Assembly (NCBI RefSeq): GCF_040548735.1
Contig: NZ_JBEPSD010000001.1
Location: 434,001 to 498,000 of the forward strand
DNA: 64,000 nucleotides
Direction: 5' to 3'
Source of the DNA: Rhodanobacter soli
GTDB lineage: Bacteria > Pseudomonadota > Gammaproteobacteria > Xanthomonadales > Rhodanobacteraceae
Every line of letters starts with the position of its first letter. Within the stretch, counting starts at the first letter, position 1. The translations under genes and the position numbers were made by a program. The notes under the pieces were generated by a model. The model saw nothing but the letters and a program-made list of their open reading frames with translations. It did not search any database and had not been told where the DNA came from. This document shows, one piece after another, positions 1 to 8,065 of this stretch.

Positions 1-2
1 AG

Positions 3-739
<737 letters not shown>

Positions 740-740
<1 letters not shown>

Positions 741-758
741 GCCGCCGCGGCTTTTTTT
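740..758 (+). terminator. Rho-independent terminator of parE
   Basis: A 5-bp stem AGCCG/CGGCT with a 3-nt loop is followed directly by seven T residues. It begins on the last base of the parE stop codon, so parE transcription should end before the next gene. Confidence 0.6.
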
Positions 759-808
759 GCGGCCACGCCGGCGCTAAGGTACCCGTTACTTTTCCAGGAA
801 CCACCGCC

Positions 809-1330
809 ATGGCCTTGCTGCCGCCCATCAACCTCGAGCGCTGGATCGACGAGCACCGTCACCTGCTGAAGCCGCCGGTGGGCAACAAGTGCATCGTCGA
901 CGGCGACTTCATCATCATGATCGTGGGCGGCCCGAACGCGCGCACCGACTATCACTACGACGAAGGCCCCGAGTTCTTCTACCAGATTGAGGGCGAGATC
1001 ACGTTGAAAGTGCAGGTCGACGGCGCGGCACGCGACATCCCGCTGCGCGCCGGAGAGATCTTCTACCTACCGCCACGCGTACCGCATTCGCCGAACCGCG
1101 CCGCCGGCTCCATCGGCCTGGTGATCGAGCGCCGCCGCGTCGCCGGCGAGAAGGACGGCCTGCTGTGGTTCTGCGAGCACTGCAACCACAAGCTGTACGA
1201 GGAGTACTTCGTGCTCGACAGCATCGAGCGTGATTTTCCGCCGGTGTTCGAGCGCTTCTACGGCTCGCGCGAAGCGCGCACCTGCGACGCCTGCGGCCAC
1301 CTCAACCCGGCGCCTGCGAAGTACGCCTAG
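809..1330 (+). CDS. nbaC: 3-hydroxyanthranilate 3,4-dioxygenase
   Basis: This is a 173-residue cupin dioxygenase that opens the ring of 3-hydroxyanthranilate, a step in tryptophan degradation by the kynurenine route. The first cupin motif reads [18 protein letters not shown], giving the His and two Glu expected for the catalytic Fe(II), with the last His in PHSPNR. The C-terminus has two Cys-x2-Cys pairs (CEHC and CDAC), the rubredoxin-like second iron site found in bacterial enzymes. The ATG at 809 gives the normal family length; in-frame codons upstream read back through the end of parE. No other kynurenine-pathway gene is in the window, so it may be transcribed alone. Confidence 0.93.
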   Translation: MALLPPINLERWIDEHRHLLKPPVGNKCIVDGDFIIMIVGGPNARTDYHYDEGPEFFYQIEGEITLKVQVDGAARDIPLRAGEIFYLPPRVPHSPNRAAGSIGLVIERRRVAGEKDGLLWFCEHCNHKLYEEYFVLDSIERDFPPVFERFYGSREARTCDACGHLNPAPAKYA

Positions 1331-1354
1331 GAAACCATGGCCGGCATCGCCAGC

Positions 1355-1918
1355 CTACGGAGCCGGTGAACGGCCCAGCCACTTGTGCGCCATCCGCCGC
1401 AGCGAAGCATCGAGGCTGGCGTCGGCGGCCACATCCGTCACCGCTCGCCACGCCAGCGCGCGCGATTCGGCATTCACCGCGAAGCGATCTTCCGTCCCCG
1501 CGCGAACCACGTAGCGCACGTCGTAATGCCAATGTTCCGGCTCATCGGCGCGCGCAGGAATACGATGCCGGTCGATATCGAAGATGCCGCCCTCGACGCG
1601 CAGGCCGGCGACGCCGGTTTCCTCCTGTGCCTCGCGCAACGCCACGCGCGCCAGATCGGGGTCGCCATCGGCATGGCCGCCCGGTTGCAGCCAGCGATCC
1701 AGTTTGCGGTGATGCATCAACAGTACGCGTGTCCCTTCCGCGCTCACCAGCCAGCACGAACCGGTGAAATGGCCAGTCGTATTGCTGCGCTCGAATGCAT
1801 CCGCGTGCGTATGCAGGAAGGTCTCGAACTGCGCGGCCGTCGCTGCCTCCCCCTGCCATTGGTCACGGTAGCGCCGGATTGCATCGATCATGATGATGGC
1901 TGGCTGTTGCATGGACAT
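1355..1918 (-). CDS. Nudix hydrolase
   Basis: This Nudix-fold pyrophosphohydrolase has an unknown nucleoside-diphosphate-type substrate. The Nudix box lies mid-protein and ends in REAQEETGV, with the REx2EExG metal-binding core intact. The Glu that normally precedes the seven-residue spacer is Pro here (GGHADGDPDL), a variant I recall from related proteins. The start is uncertain: ATG at 1918, 1912 or 1891 are all in frame and none has a strong ribosome binding site; 1891 would give MIDAIRRY as the N-terminus. It converges on nbaC with 24 bases between the stops and is divergent from the permease gene at 2078. Confidence 0.85.
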   Translation of the reverse strand: MSMQQPAIIMIDAIRRYRDQWQGEAATAAQFETFLHTHADAFERSNTTGHFTGSCWLVSAEGTRVLLMHHRKLDRWLQPGGHADGDPDLARVALREAQEETGVAGLRVEGGIFDIDRHRIPARADEPEHWHYDVRYVVRAGTEDRFAVNAESRALAWRAVTDVAADASLDASLRRMAHKWLGRSPAP

Positions 1919-2077
1919 CCGTTGAGTAGGCTGAAACGCATCGCGGCATGTTTCGCCGCAACATGAACGAAGCTTGTACATCATCTATTGCTGGGCTATG
2001 TTGGCCCGCCATTGCCTGCCCGTAACGCCTATCCGCCGCAGAGCGGAAGCGGGCAAAAATCACTTGAGGGGAGCTTG

Positions 2078-3607
2078 ATGATAAAAGGTCTATTTGCCAC
2101 TCACGCCATCGAGGCGATGCCTCATGTGGACGCCGGCGAACCCGTCGAAGGCAACTCGACCGGCGAGGTCACGCTGAAGCGGGCACTGACCGCACGCCAC
2201 CTGGTGATGCTTGGCATCGGTGCGGTGATCGGCGCCGGCATCTTCGCCATCACCGGCACGGCGGCTGCACAATTCGCCGGCCCCGCCTTGATCCTCAGCT
2301 TCCTGATTGCCGCCGTCGCCTGTGGCCTGGCCGGCATGTGCTACGCGGAATTCGCCGCCATGCTGCCGGTTTCCGGCAGCGCCTATTCTTATTCTTACGC
2401 CACCCTGGGTGAAGTGGTCGCCTGGTTCGTCGGCTGGGCGCTGGTACTCGAATACCTGTTCGCTGCGTCGACCGTGGCGGTGGCCTGGTCGGGCTACTTC
2501 GGCGAAATGCTGCGCATGCTCAGTTCGATGACGGGGCTGAATTTCAACTTGCCGACGGCACTCTCCTCGGCCCCGCTCACCTTCGCCACAGGAGGCCACA
2601 AGCTGGTGTTCACCGGCGCCCTGGTCAACATGCCGGCCGTTCTGATCGTCGCCGCGATCAGCTGGCTTTGCTATCTCGGCATCACGCAGTCGGCGGCGGT
2701 CAACGCGATCATCGTGGCCATCAAGGTGAGCGTAATCCTGCTGTTTCTGGTGGTGATGTTCAACTACATCAACGCCGACCTGTGGCATCCATTCATTCCG
2801 GCCAACGAAGGCGGCTCGAAGTTCGGCTGGAGCGGCGTCTACCGCGGCGCCACCCTGGTGTTCTTTGCCTATATCGGTTTCGACGCGGTCTCCACCGCAG
2901 CCGGTGAAGCCAAGAACCCGCAGCGCGACATGCCGATCGGCATTCTTGGCTCGCTGCTGATCTGCACCGTGCTGTACGTGGCGATGGCCGCGGTCATGAC
3001 CGGCACGACCCCGTTCCGCATGCTCAATACGCCTGAGCCGGTCGCTACCGCGATCAACTATGTGCTCGGCACCGTCGCCGCCGGCAGCGCGTCCAGCTAC
3101 CTCCTGGGCACGCTGAAGATCCTGGTGGTGTTCGCCGCCCTCGCGGGCTTGAGCTCGGTGGTGCTGGTGATGCTGATGGGCCAGCCGCGCATCTTCTATT
3201 CGATGTCGCGCGACGGCCTGCTGCCGCCGGCACTGGGGCGCGTGCATCCGAAACACCGCACGCCCTATATCGGCACCATCCTGGTGGGCGTGATCGCCTG
3301 CATCCTGGCCGGCCTGTTCCCGGTGGACGTGCTCGGCGACCTGGTCTCGATGGGTACCTTGCTGGCCTTCGCCACCGTCTGCATCGGCGTGCTGGTGCTG
3401 CGTCGCACGCGACCGGATCTGCCACGCGCGTTCCGCGTGCCGCTGCCGTGGATCGTCTGCCCGTTGGGTGCCGCTGCCTGCCTGTTCCTGTTCTGGCAGG
3501 CTTTCAAGGAGCGCTGGCCGCTGATGCTTGGCTGGATCGCGATCGGCTTCCTGATCTACGTCTTCTACGGCTATCGCAACAGCAAGTTGCGCCAGAACGC
3601 CCACTGA
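2078..3607 (+). CDS. APC-superfamily amino acid permease
   Basis: This 509-residue inner-membrane transporter of the amino acid-polyamine-organocation superfamily has about twelve hydrophobic segments. TM1 carries the signature GIGAVIGAGIFAITG, whose unwound Gly-rich stretch binds the substrate amino group in this fold. The loop FAYIGFDAVSTAAGEAKNPQRD is also typical of YfnA-like cationic or general amino acid permeases. The ATG at 2078 is chosen because GAGGGGAG lies six bases upstream; in-frame codons extend back to 1988 without such a site. The next gene encodes a close paralogue, and a strong terminator separates them. The substrate cannot be read from sequence. Confidence 0.9.
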   Translation: MIKGLFATHAIEAMPHVDAGEPVEGNSTGEVTLKRALTARHLVMLGIGAVIGAGIFAITGTAAAQFAGPALILSFLIAAVACGLAGMCYAEFAAMLPVSGSAYSYSYATLGEVVAWFVGWALVLEYLFAASTVAVAWSGYFGEMLRMLSSMTGLNFNLPTALSSAPLTFATGGHKLVFTGALVNMPAVLIVAAISWLCYLGITQSAAVNAIIVAIKVSVILLFLVVMFNYINADLWHPFIPANEGGSKFGWSGVYRGATLVFFAYIGFDAVSTAAGEAKNPQRDMPIGILGSLLICTVLYVAMAAVMTGTTPFRMLNTPEPVATAINYVLGTVAAGSASSYLLGTLKILVVFAALAGLSSVVLVMLMGQPRIFYSMSRDGLLPPALGRVHPKHRTPYIGTILVGVIACILAGLFPVDVLGDLVSMGTLLAFATVCIGVLVLRRTRPDLPRAFRVPLPWIVCPLGAAACLFLFWQAFKERWPLMLGWIAIGFLIYVFYGYRNSKLRQNAH

Positions 3608-3616
3608 CAAACCACC

Positions 3617-3652
3617 GGCAGCCGGCGCCCACAGCGCCGGCTGCCGCGTTTG
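3617..3652 (+). terminator. Terminator between the two permease genes
   Basis: A perfect 11-bp stem (GGCAGCCGGCG / CGCCGGCTGCC) with a 7-nt loop is followed by GCGTTTGT. It sits 10 bases after the stop of the first permease, so the second probably has its own promoter or depends on readthrough. Confidence 0.7.
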
Positions 3653-3702
3653 TAATGCCAACCGGATAGAACCGGACGCCCCGCTTTCGAAGACGACCTC
3701 CC

Positions 3703-5181
3703 ATGCTCAAGCAGTTGCTCGCCCGCAAGACCGATTTCAACGAACCCGACGACACCCACGGCCCCACCCTGCGCCGCACACTCGGACCGTGGGGTCTGAC
3801 TGCACTCGGCATCGGGGCGGTGATCGGCGGCGGCATCTTCGTGATCACCGGCCAGGCAGCGGCCGACCATGCCGGCCCGGCGGTGATCCTTTCCTTCATC
3901 CTGGCGGCGATCTGCAGCACGTTCACCGCGCTGTGCTACGCCGAATTCGCCACGCTTATACCGGTTTCCGGCAGCGCCTATTCCTACGCCTATGCAACGC
4001 TCGGCGAACTGATGGCGTGGTTCATCGGCTGGAACCTGGTGCTGGAATACGGCGTGTCCGCCTCGGCGGTGGCGGTGAGCTGGACCGGTTATTTCCTCAG
4101 CCTGCTGGAGCACGTCGGCACGCTCTTCCAGATGGATCTGAGCATCCCTGCAGCGCTGACCAGTGCGCCGTTGGCATTCACAGCCGACCATCACCTGGTC
4201 GCCACCGGCGCACTGCTCAACCTGCCGGCGGTGGTGCTCATCCTGCTGCTGACCTGGATCTGCTACGTGGGCATCCGCGAGTCGAGCCTGGCGAACGCCG
4301 CGATGGTGGCGCTCAAGGTCGGCCTGATCACCCTGGTGATCGTGGTCGGCTGGCGCTATGTCGACCCTTCCAACTGGACTCCGTTCGTGCCCGAGTCGCA
4401 GGGTCACTACAAATATGGCTGGGGCGGCGTACTGCGCGGTGCGGCGATGGTGTTCTTCGCCTACATCGGCTTCGAGGCGACTTCGGTGGCGGCGCAGGAA
4501 TCACGCAACCCGCAGCGCGACCTGCCGATCGGTATCCTCGCCTCGCTGGCGATCTGCACCGTGCTGTACATCGCGATGGCCGCGGTGATGACCGGCCTCA
4601 GTTCCTACACCCTGCTCGGCACCGACGAGCCGGTGGTGACCGCCCTGCACGGGCACCCGCAACTGGAATGGCTGCGCTGGCTGGTGGAGATCGGCGCGCT
4701 GCTGGGGCTGTCGTCGGTGGTGCTGGTGATGATCATCGCGCAGCCGCGCATCTTCATGATCATGGGTCGTGACGGCATGCTGCCCAAGGTGTTCACGCGG
4801 ATCCATCCGCGCTACCGCACGCCGCACCTGAATACGCTGATCACCGGTGCCGGCATCGCCCTGCTCGCGGCGATCTTCCCGCTGGACGTGCTGGGCGACC
4901 TGGTGTCGATGGGCACACTGATCGCGTTCATGGCGGTTTGTGCCGGCGTGTGGATCCTGCGGCATACCCGGCCGGAGCTGCCGCGCACCTTCCGCGTGCC
5001 GTTCGCACCGGTGATCTGCACGCTCGGCATCCTCAGCTGCCTCGCCCTGCTGTCCACGATGGCCTGGTACAACTGGTCGCTGATGATCGTCTGGACCATC
5101 CTCGGCCTGGTGATCTATTTTGGTTACGGCAACCGGCACAGCCATCTGCGCCGCGCCATGGCCGACACGCCGAAGCCCTGA
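3703..5181 (+). CDS. APC-superfamily amino acid permease, tandem paralogue
   Basis: This second APC permease (492 residues) is clearly related to its upstream neighbour: it shares GIGAVIGGGIFVITG in TM1, the ALCYAEFA segment, SGSAYSYAYATLGE, and FFAYIGFEATSVAAQE in the middle. Such tandem pairs arise by duplication and usually diverge in substrate or regulation. The N-terminal extension is shorter than in the first copy. The ATG at 3703 follows GAAGACGACCTCCC. Downstream, an AT-rich gap of about 400 bases separates it from the convergent HiPIP gene. The substrate is not deducible beyond amino acid or polyamine. Confidence 0.9.
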   Translation: MLKQLLARKTDFNEPDDTHGPTLRRTLGPWGLTALGIGAVIGGGIFVITGQAAADHAGPAVILSFILAAICSTFTALCYAEFATLIPVSGSAYSYAYATLGELMAWFIGWNLVLEYGVSASAVAVSWTGYFLSLLEHVGTLFQMDLSIPAALTSAPLAFTADHHLVATGALLNLPAVVLILLLTWICYVGIRESSLANAAMVALKVGLITLVIVVGWRYVDPSNWTPFVPESQGHYKYGWGGVLRGAAMVFFAYIGFEATSVAAQESRNPQRDLPIGILASLAICTVLYIAMAAVMTGLSSYTLLGTDEPVVTALHGHPQLEWLRWLVEIGALLGLSSVVLVMIIAQPRIFMIMGRDGMLPKVFTRIHPRYRTPHLNTLITGAGIALLAAIFPLDVLGDLVSMGTLIAFMAVCAGVWILRHTRPELPRTFRVPFAPVICTLGILSCLALLSTMAWYNWSLMIVWTILGLVIYFGYGNRHSHLRRAMADTPKP

Positions 5182-5188
5182 TTCATCA

Positions 5189-5231
5189 ATTTCGGCAAAT
5201 ATCTGTAAAAATCTCCAAATTTCGCCGAAAT
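5189..5231. repeat. Inverted repeat in an AT-rich intergenic patch
   Basis: ATTTCGGC at 5189-5196 is repeated in inverted form as GCCGAAAT at 5224-5231, and the right arm is itself a small palindrome (ATTTCG-C-CGAAAT, 5219-5231). The patch from 5185 to 5340 is far richer in A and T than anything else nearby. It could be an imperfect terminator for the permease or a regulator site for a transcript starting to its right. Confidence 0.35.
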
Positions 5232-5340
5232 AAAGTAAATTTCTTCTATCCGCACGAAACGGCACAGTTCTTCATAAATCTTACGAATTCAATGGCAAGT
5301 TATTGTTTTTGCATGATTTAACGAGAACTTTTCAAGAGAA

Positions 5341-5555
5341 ATCGAGGGACCGGTCGCCCTTTCGCCGAACTCGGGAGTATCATCCTCAGTCCGCGGGTTG
5401 ATCACTTGGCAGTGGGCCCCGGATCGCGGCTCGGCGCGTCAGGTGGGTAAGCTCCTCAGCCTGATGTGTCCGGGCCGCACTTTTGTCCGCGCGACCCCTT
5501 TCCGCCTCGCGCTCCATCAGGGAAAACAAAAAGGCCGGCGATCAGCCGGCCTTTT
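5341..5555 (+). ncRNA. Candidate structured small RNA
   Basis: No open reading frame with coding character occupies this interval. Bases 5426-5443 pair with 5460-5478 to form an 18-bp hairpin: two 9-bp blocks around one bulged T, each block containing G-U wobbles but no mismatch. Short outer pairing (5352-5357 with 5491-5496, GGTCGC/GCGACC) could close it. An AT-rich stretch that could hold a promoter precedes it, and a strong bidirectional terminator follows at 5527. I compared it with the conserved cores of 4.5S/SRP RNA and 6S RNA and saw no match. Strand and ends are inferred; a cis-acting or antisense role on HiPIP is also possible. Confidence 0.3.
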
Positions 5556-5556
5556 G
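5527..5556. terminator. Bidirectional Rho-independent terminator
   Basis: The stem AAGGCCGGC / GCCGGCCTT with loop GATCA is flanked by A residues on the left and T residues on the right, so it works in both directions. It serves the HiPIP gene on the minus strand and any rightward transcript from the gap. Confidence 0.8.
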
Positions 5557-5589
5557 CATGGCGGAATTCCCGATGTGATCGGGAGGCGA

Positions 5590-5922
5590 TCAGGCCTTCT
5601 TCGGCGTGTGCGACACGCACCAGCCTTTCGCGTTCACCGACTTGCCGGGGAACAGCTGACACGGCCCGCGACCGGTGGCGCCGCCGCTGTAGAACTGGCA
5701 GTTCGCGCAATCGTCACCGGCCTTGTACTTGGCGTTGGTGGTCTTGCTGGCATCTTCCACGTAGCCCAATGCCTTCGCGGTCGGGTCCGACTCGCTCACC
5801 GGCGGCAGGTCCGCCGCACGCGCAAAGCGCGGCAAGCCACCGAACACCACGGCTGCCGCCGTCGTGCCGGCAGCCACCTTGAGGAATCGGCGACGCGATT
5901 CGATATCTTGTTCTTTCGACAT
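5590..5922 (-). CDS. High-potential iron-sulfur protein (HiPIP)
   Basis: This is a small periplasmic electron carrier (110 residues) with one [4Fe-4S] cluster that usually shuttles electrons from the bc1 complex to terminal oxidases. The N-terminus carries a Tat-type signal, SRRRFLK followed by a hydrophobic stretch, ending near AARAADLP. The four cluster ligands are Cys72, Cys75, Cys88 and Cys102 in CANC, GPC and GWC, the usual HiPIP spacing. The ATG at 5922 has GGAGG eight bases upstream. It is transcribed alone and ends at the terminator 34 bases downstream. HiPIPs are common in Xanthomonadales. Confidence 0.93.
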   Translation of the reverse strand: MSKEQDIESRRRFLKVAAGTTAAAVVFGGLPRFARAADLPPVSESDPTAKALGYVEDASKTTNAKYKAGDDCANCQFYSGGATGRGPCQLFPGKSVNAKGWCVSHTPKKA

Positions 5923-6051
5923 GGGCAAGCCTCCGTCGGGATCTATCCAGCACACTCTGCGCCGGATTCGTGCCGATGTTACGCCCACCATCCCAATTTT
6001 TCCTGACTTGCGAGAATGGCTCTCATTCCAACCGGGTGGCGACCTGGCGCA

Positions 6052-6083
6052 TGGTATAGTCGGCGCTCATTTGGACGTCCAAA
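6052..6083 (+). promoter_or_regulatory. mtnBDC promoter with palindromic operator candidate
   Basis: TGGTATAGT at 6052-6060 is an extended -10 element; no good -35 hexamer is visible. A perfect 14-bp palindrome TTTGGACGTCCAAA occupies 6070-6083, just downstream of the expected transcription start and five bases before the mtnB ATG. Such a position suits a repressor site. The core GACGTC is shared with the enterobacterial MetJ box AGACGTCT, but no MetJ gene is in the window. The same 14-mer TGGACGTCCAAACC recurs before aroC. Confidence 0.5.
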
Positions 6084-6087
6084 CCGC

Positions 6088-6738
6088 ATGAGCCAGACCC
6101 TTCCAGCCACGATCCCCGCCAGCTTGTTCGAGCAGCGCGCCGACGCCGTTGCCGACGCCGCGCGCGAGCTGTCCACGCTTGGCTGGACGCCGGCGACCAG
6201 CAGCAATTTCTCGATGCGGGTCGATGCGGATCACGCGGCGATCACCATCTCCGGCCGGCACAAGGGCAGGCTCGGCCGCGACGACATCATGCTGATCGAC
6301 CTGGACGGGAATGCCGTCGGCACCGATGCCCGCCCCAGTGCCGAGACGGCGCTGCACACCCAGGTCTACCGGCGCTGTCCGGAGATGAACGTGGTGCTGC
6401 ACACCCACTCGCGCACGCAAAGCGTGGCGTCGCGGCTGTTCGCTGCCGAGGGCGCCGTGCGCCTGCAGGGCTGGGAACTGCAGAAGGCGATCACCGGCTA
6501 CCACACCCATGAAAGCGTGCTGGAGATCCCGGTGTTCCCGAACACCCAGCACATGCCCGAACTGGTGGCCCGGGTCAACGCCTGGCTGGACGCAGGCAAG
6601 CCGCTGCACGCCTACCTGATCGACGGCCACGGCATCTACACCTGGGGCCGCGACATGGCCGAGACCCGGCGCCATCTGGAGGCGCTGGAGTTCCTGCTCG
6701 GCTGCGAACTTGACCTGAAAAAGCTGAGGGCATCATGA
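6088..6738 (+). CDS. mtnB: Methylthioribulose-1-phosphate dehydratase
   Basis: This is the third enzyme of the methionine salvage pathway, dehydrating 5-methylthioribulose 1-phosphate to the diketopentane phosphate. It belongs to the class II aldolase/RhaD-FucA family and has 216 residues, normal for the family. Zinc ligands His105 and His107 lie in [11 protein letters not shown] and the third in DGHGIY (His181). The Glu catalytic base lies in the SAETALH segment. Start at 6088: no clear Shine-Dalgarno sequence precedes it, and the palindrome described for the promoter sits immediately upstream. The stop overlaps the mtnD start (ATGA), so the genes are translationally coupled. Confidence 0.95.
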   Translation: MSQTLPATIPASLFEQRADAVADAARELSTLGWTPATSSNFSMRVDADHAAITISGRHKGRLGRDDIMLIDLDGNAVGTDARPSAETALHTQVYRRCPEMNVVLHTHSRTQSVASRLFAAEGAVRLQGWELQKAITGYHTHESVLEIPVFPNTQHMPELVARVNAWLDAGKPLHAYLIDGHGIYTWGRDMAETRRHLEALEFLLGCELDLKKLRAS

Positions 6739-7298
6739 GCCGACTGCGCATCTTCGACGAAACCCGACCGCAATCGCCGCTGGCAGCGATCGACGAGCAC
6801 GCCGCGATTGCCGCCGAGCTGGGCAAGGTCGGCGTCCGCTTCGAACGGTGGGACGCCAGCCAGCCGATCGCGCCGGGCGCCAGCCAGGACGAGGTGATCG
6901 CGGCCTATCGCGGCGACATCGACCGGCTGATGGGCGAGAAGGGTTACCAGTCCGTCGATGTGATCAGCCTCGCCCCCGATCATCCCGACCGTGCCATGTT
7001 GCGCCAGAAGTTCCTCAGCGAGCACACCCACAGCGAGGACGAAGTGCGCTTCTTCGTCGCCGGCGCCGGCCAGTTCACCCTGCACATCGGCGGCAAGGTG
7101 TACGACGTGCTGTGCGAACAGGGCGACCTGATCGGCGTGCCGGACGGCACCCGCCACTGGTTCGACATGAGCGAGGCGCCCTACTTCGTGGCGATCCGGC
7201 TGTTCACCAACAAGGAAGGCTGGGTGGCCAACTTCACCGGCGACGACATCGCGCAGCAGTTCCCGCGGATGCAGCCGCACCAGGCTACGCCGGGCTGA
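6735..7298 (+). CDS. mtnD: Acireductone dioxygenase
   Basis: This enzyme oxidises acireductone to the 2-keto acid precursor of methionine plus formate (Fe form), or to methylthiopropionate, CO and formate (Ni form). The cupin of 187 residues shows the metal set His97, His99, Glu103 and His141 in EHTHSEDE and GTRHWFD. It overlaps mtnB by four bases and is followed by mtnC after 59 bases. Gene order B-D-C does not follow reaction order (B, C, D), as is common. The remaining salvage genes (mtnA and the MTA phosphorylase or nucleosidase) are not in the window. Confidence 0.96.
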   Translation: MSRLRIFDETRPQSPLAAIDEHAAIAAELGKVGVRFERWDASQPIAPGASQDEVIAAYRGDIDRLMGEKGYQSVDVISLAPDHPDRAMLRQKFLSEHTHSEDEVRFFVAGAGQFTLHIGGKVYDVLCEQGDLIGVPDGTRHWFDMSEAPYFVAIRLFTNKEGWVANFTGDDIAQQFPRMQPHQATPG

Positions 7299-7357
7299 TA
7301 ACGGCCGCCGACGCGCCATTCGTCTATGCTGGCCCACCCACCTACGCCACCGTCGCC

Positions 7358-8044
7358 ATGATCGAAATCCGCGCCATCGTCACCGATATCGAGGGCACCA
7401 CCAGCTCGATCGACTTCGTCCGCGACGTGCTGTTTCCGTACGCGCGCAAGCGCCTGCCAGCCTTCGTCGAAACCCACGGCAACAAGCCCGAAGTGCAACA
7501 CTGGCTGCATGAGGCGGCCATCGAAGCCGGGCTGGTGGAGGCCCGCCGCCAGGACATCATCGAACTGCTGCTGCAGTGGATCGACCAGGATCGCAAATCC
7601 ACCGCGCTGAAGGCGCTGCAGGGAATGATCTGGAAGGACGGCTACGAGGCCGGCGACTACCGCGCCCACATCTATCCGGAAGTGGCCGCGCGACTGCGCG
7701 ACTGGCGCGCCGACGGGCTGCGGCTGTACGTCTACTCCTCCGGCTCGGTGCCGGCGCAGAAGCTGTTCTTCCACCACAGCGAAGCGGGCGACCTGAGCGC
7801 GCTGTTCGCCGGCTACTTCGATACCGAAACCGGCCCGAAGCGCGAATCCGAATCCTACCGGCGCATCGCCGAGGCGATCGAGGAACAGCCACGGCACCTG
7901 CTGTTCCTGTCCGATATCGTGGAGGAGCTCGACGCCGCACGGGCAGCCGGTTTCCATACCGGCTGGCTGGTCCGCGAGCCGCAGGCCCTGCCCGAATCAC
8001 CGCGCCACCCGGTCTATCGCGATTTCGACGCGATCACGCCCTGA
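7358..8044 (+). CDS. mtnC: Enolase-phosphatase E1
   Basis: This HAD-superfamily enzyme of methionine salvage enolises and then dephosphorylates 2,3-diketo-5-methylthiopentyl 1-phosphate to acireductone. HAD motif I is VTDIEGTT (Asp10, with Glu12 replacing the second Asp as in all E1 enzymes), motif II is YVYSSGS, and motif IV is [10 protein letters not shown]. Length is 228 residues, typical. The ATG at 7358 begins the conserved [13 protein letters not shown]. It is followed 21 bases later by the C13 peptidase gene, which could be cotranscribed. Confidence 0.95.
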   Translation: MIEIRAIVTDIEGTTSSIDFVRDVLFPYARKRLPAFVETHGNKPEVQHWLHEAAIEAGLVEARRQDIIELLLQWIDQDRKSTALKALQGMIWKDGYEAGDYRAHIYPEVAARLRDWRADGLRLYVYSSGSVPAQKLFFHHSEAGDLSALFAGYFDTETGPKRESESYRRIAEAIEEQPRHLLFLSDIVEELDAARAAGFHTGWLVREPQALPESPRHPVYRDFDAITP

Positions 8045-8065
8045 ACCTGCCGCGCGAATCCCGCC

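Noticed and set aside
2090..3661. 523-codon open frame opposite the first permease
   Set aside because: The plus-strand frame has 12 TM helices and APC motifs; the opposite frame is polar shadow sequence.
5341..5555. 6S RNA or SRP (4.5S) RNA at the hairpin candidate
   Set aside because: The SRP apical core with GGAAG-type loop is missing, and the 6S arrangement of closing stem and central bubble could not be drawn; neighbours also do not match the usual ygfA/zapA context.
6070..6083. Calling the palindrome a MetJ box
   Set aside because: Only the GACGTC core matches AGACGTCT, there is no tandem array of 8-bp boxes and no metJ gene in view, so the regulator is left open.
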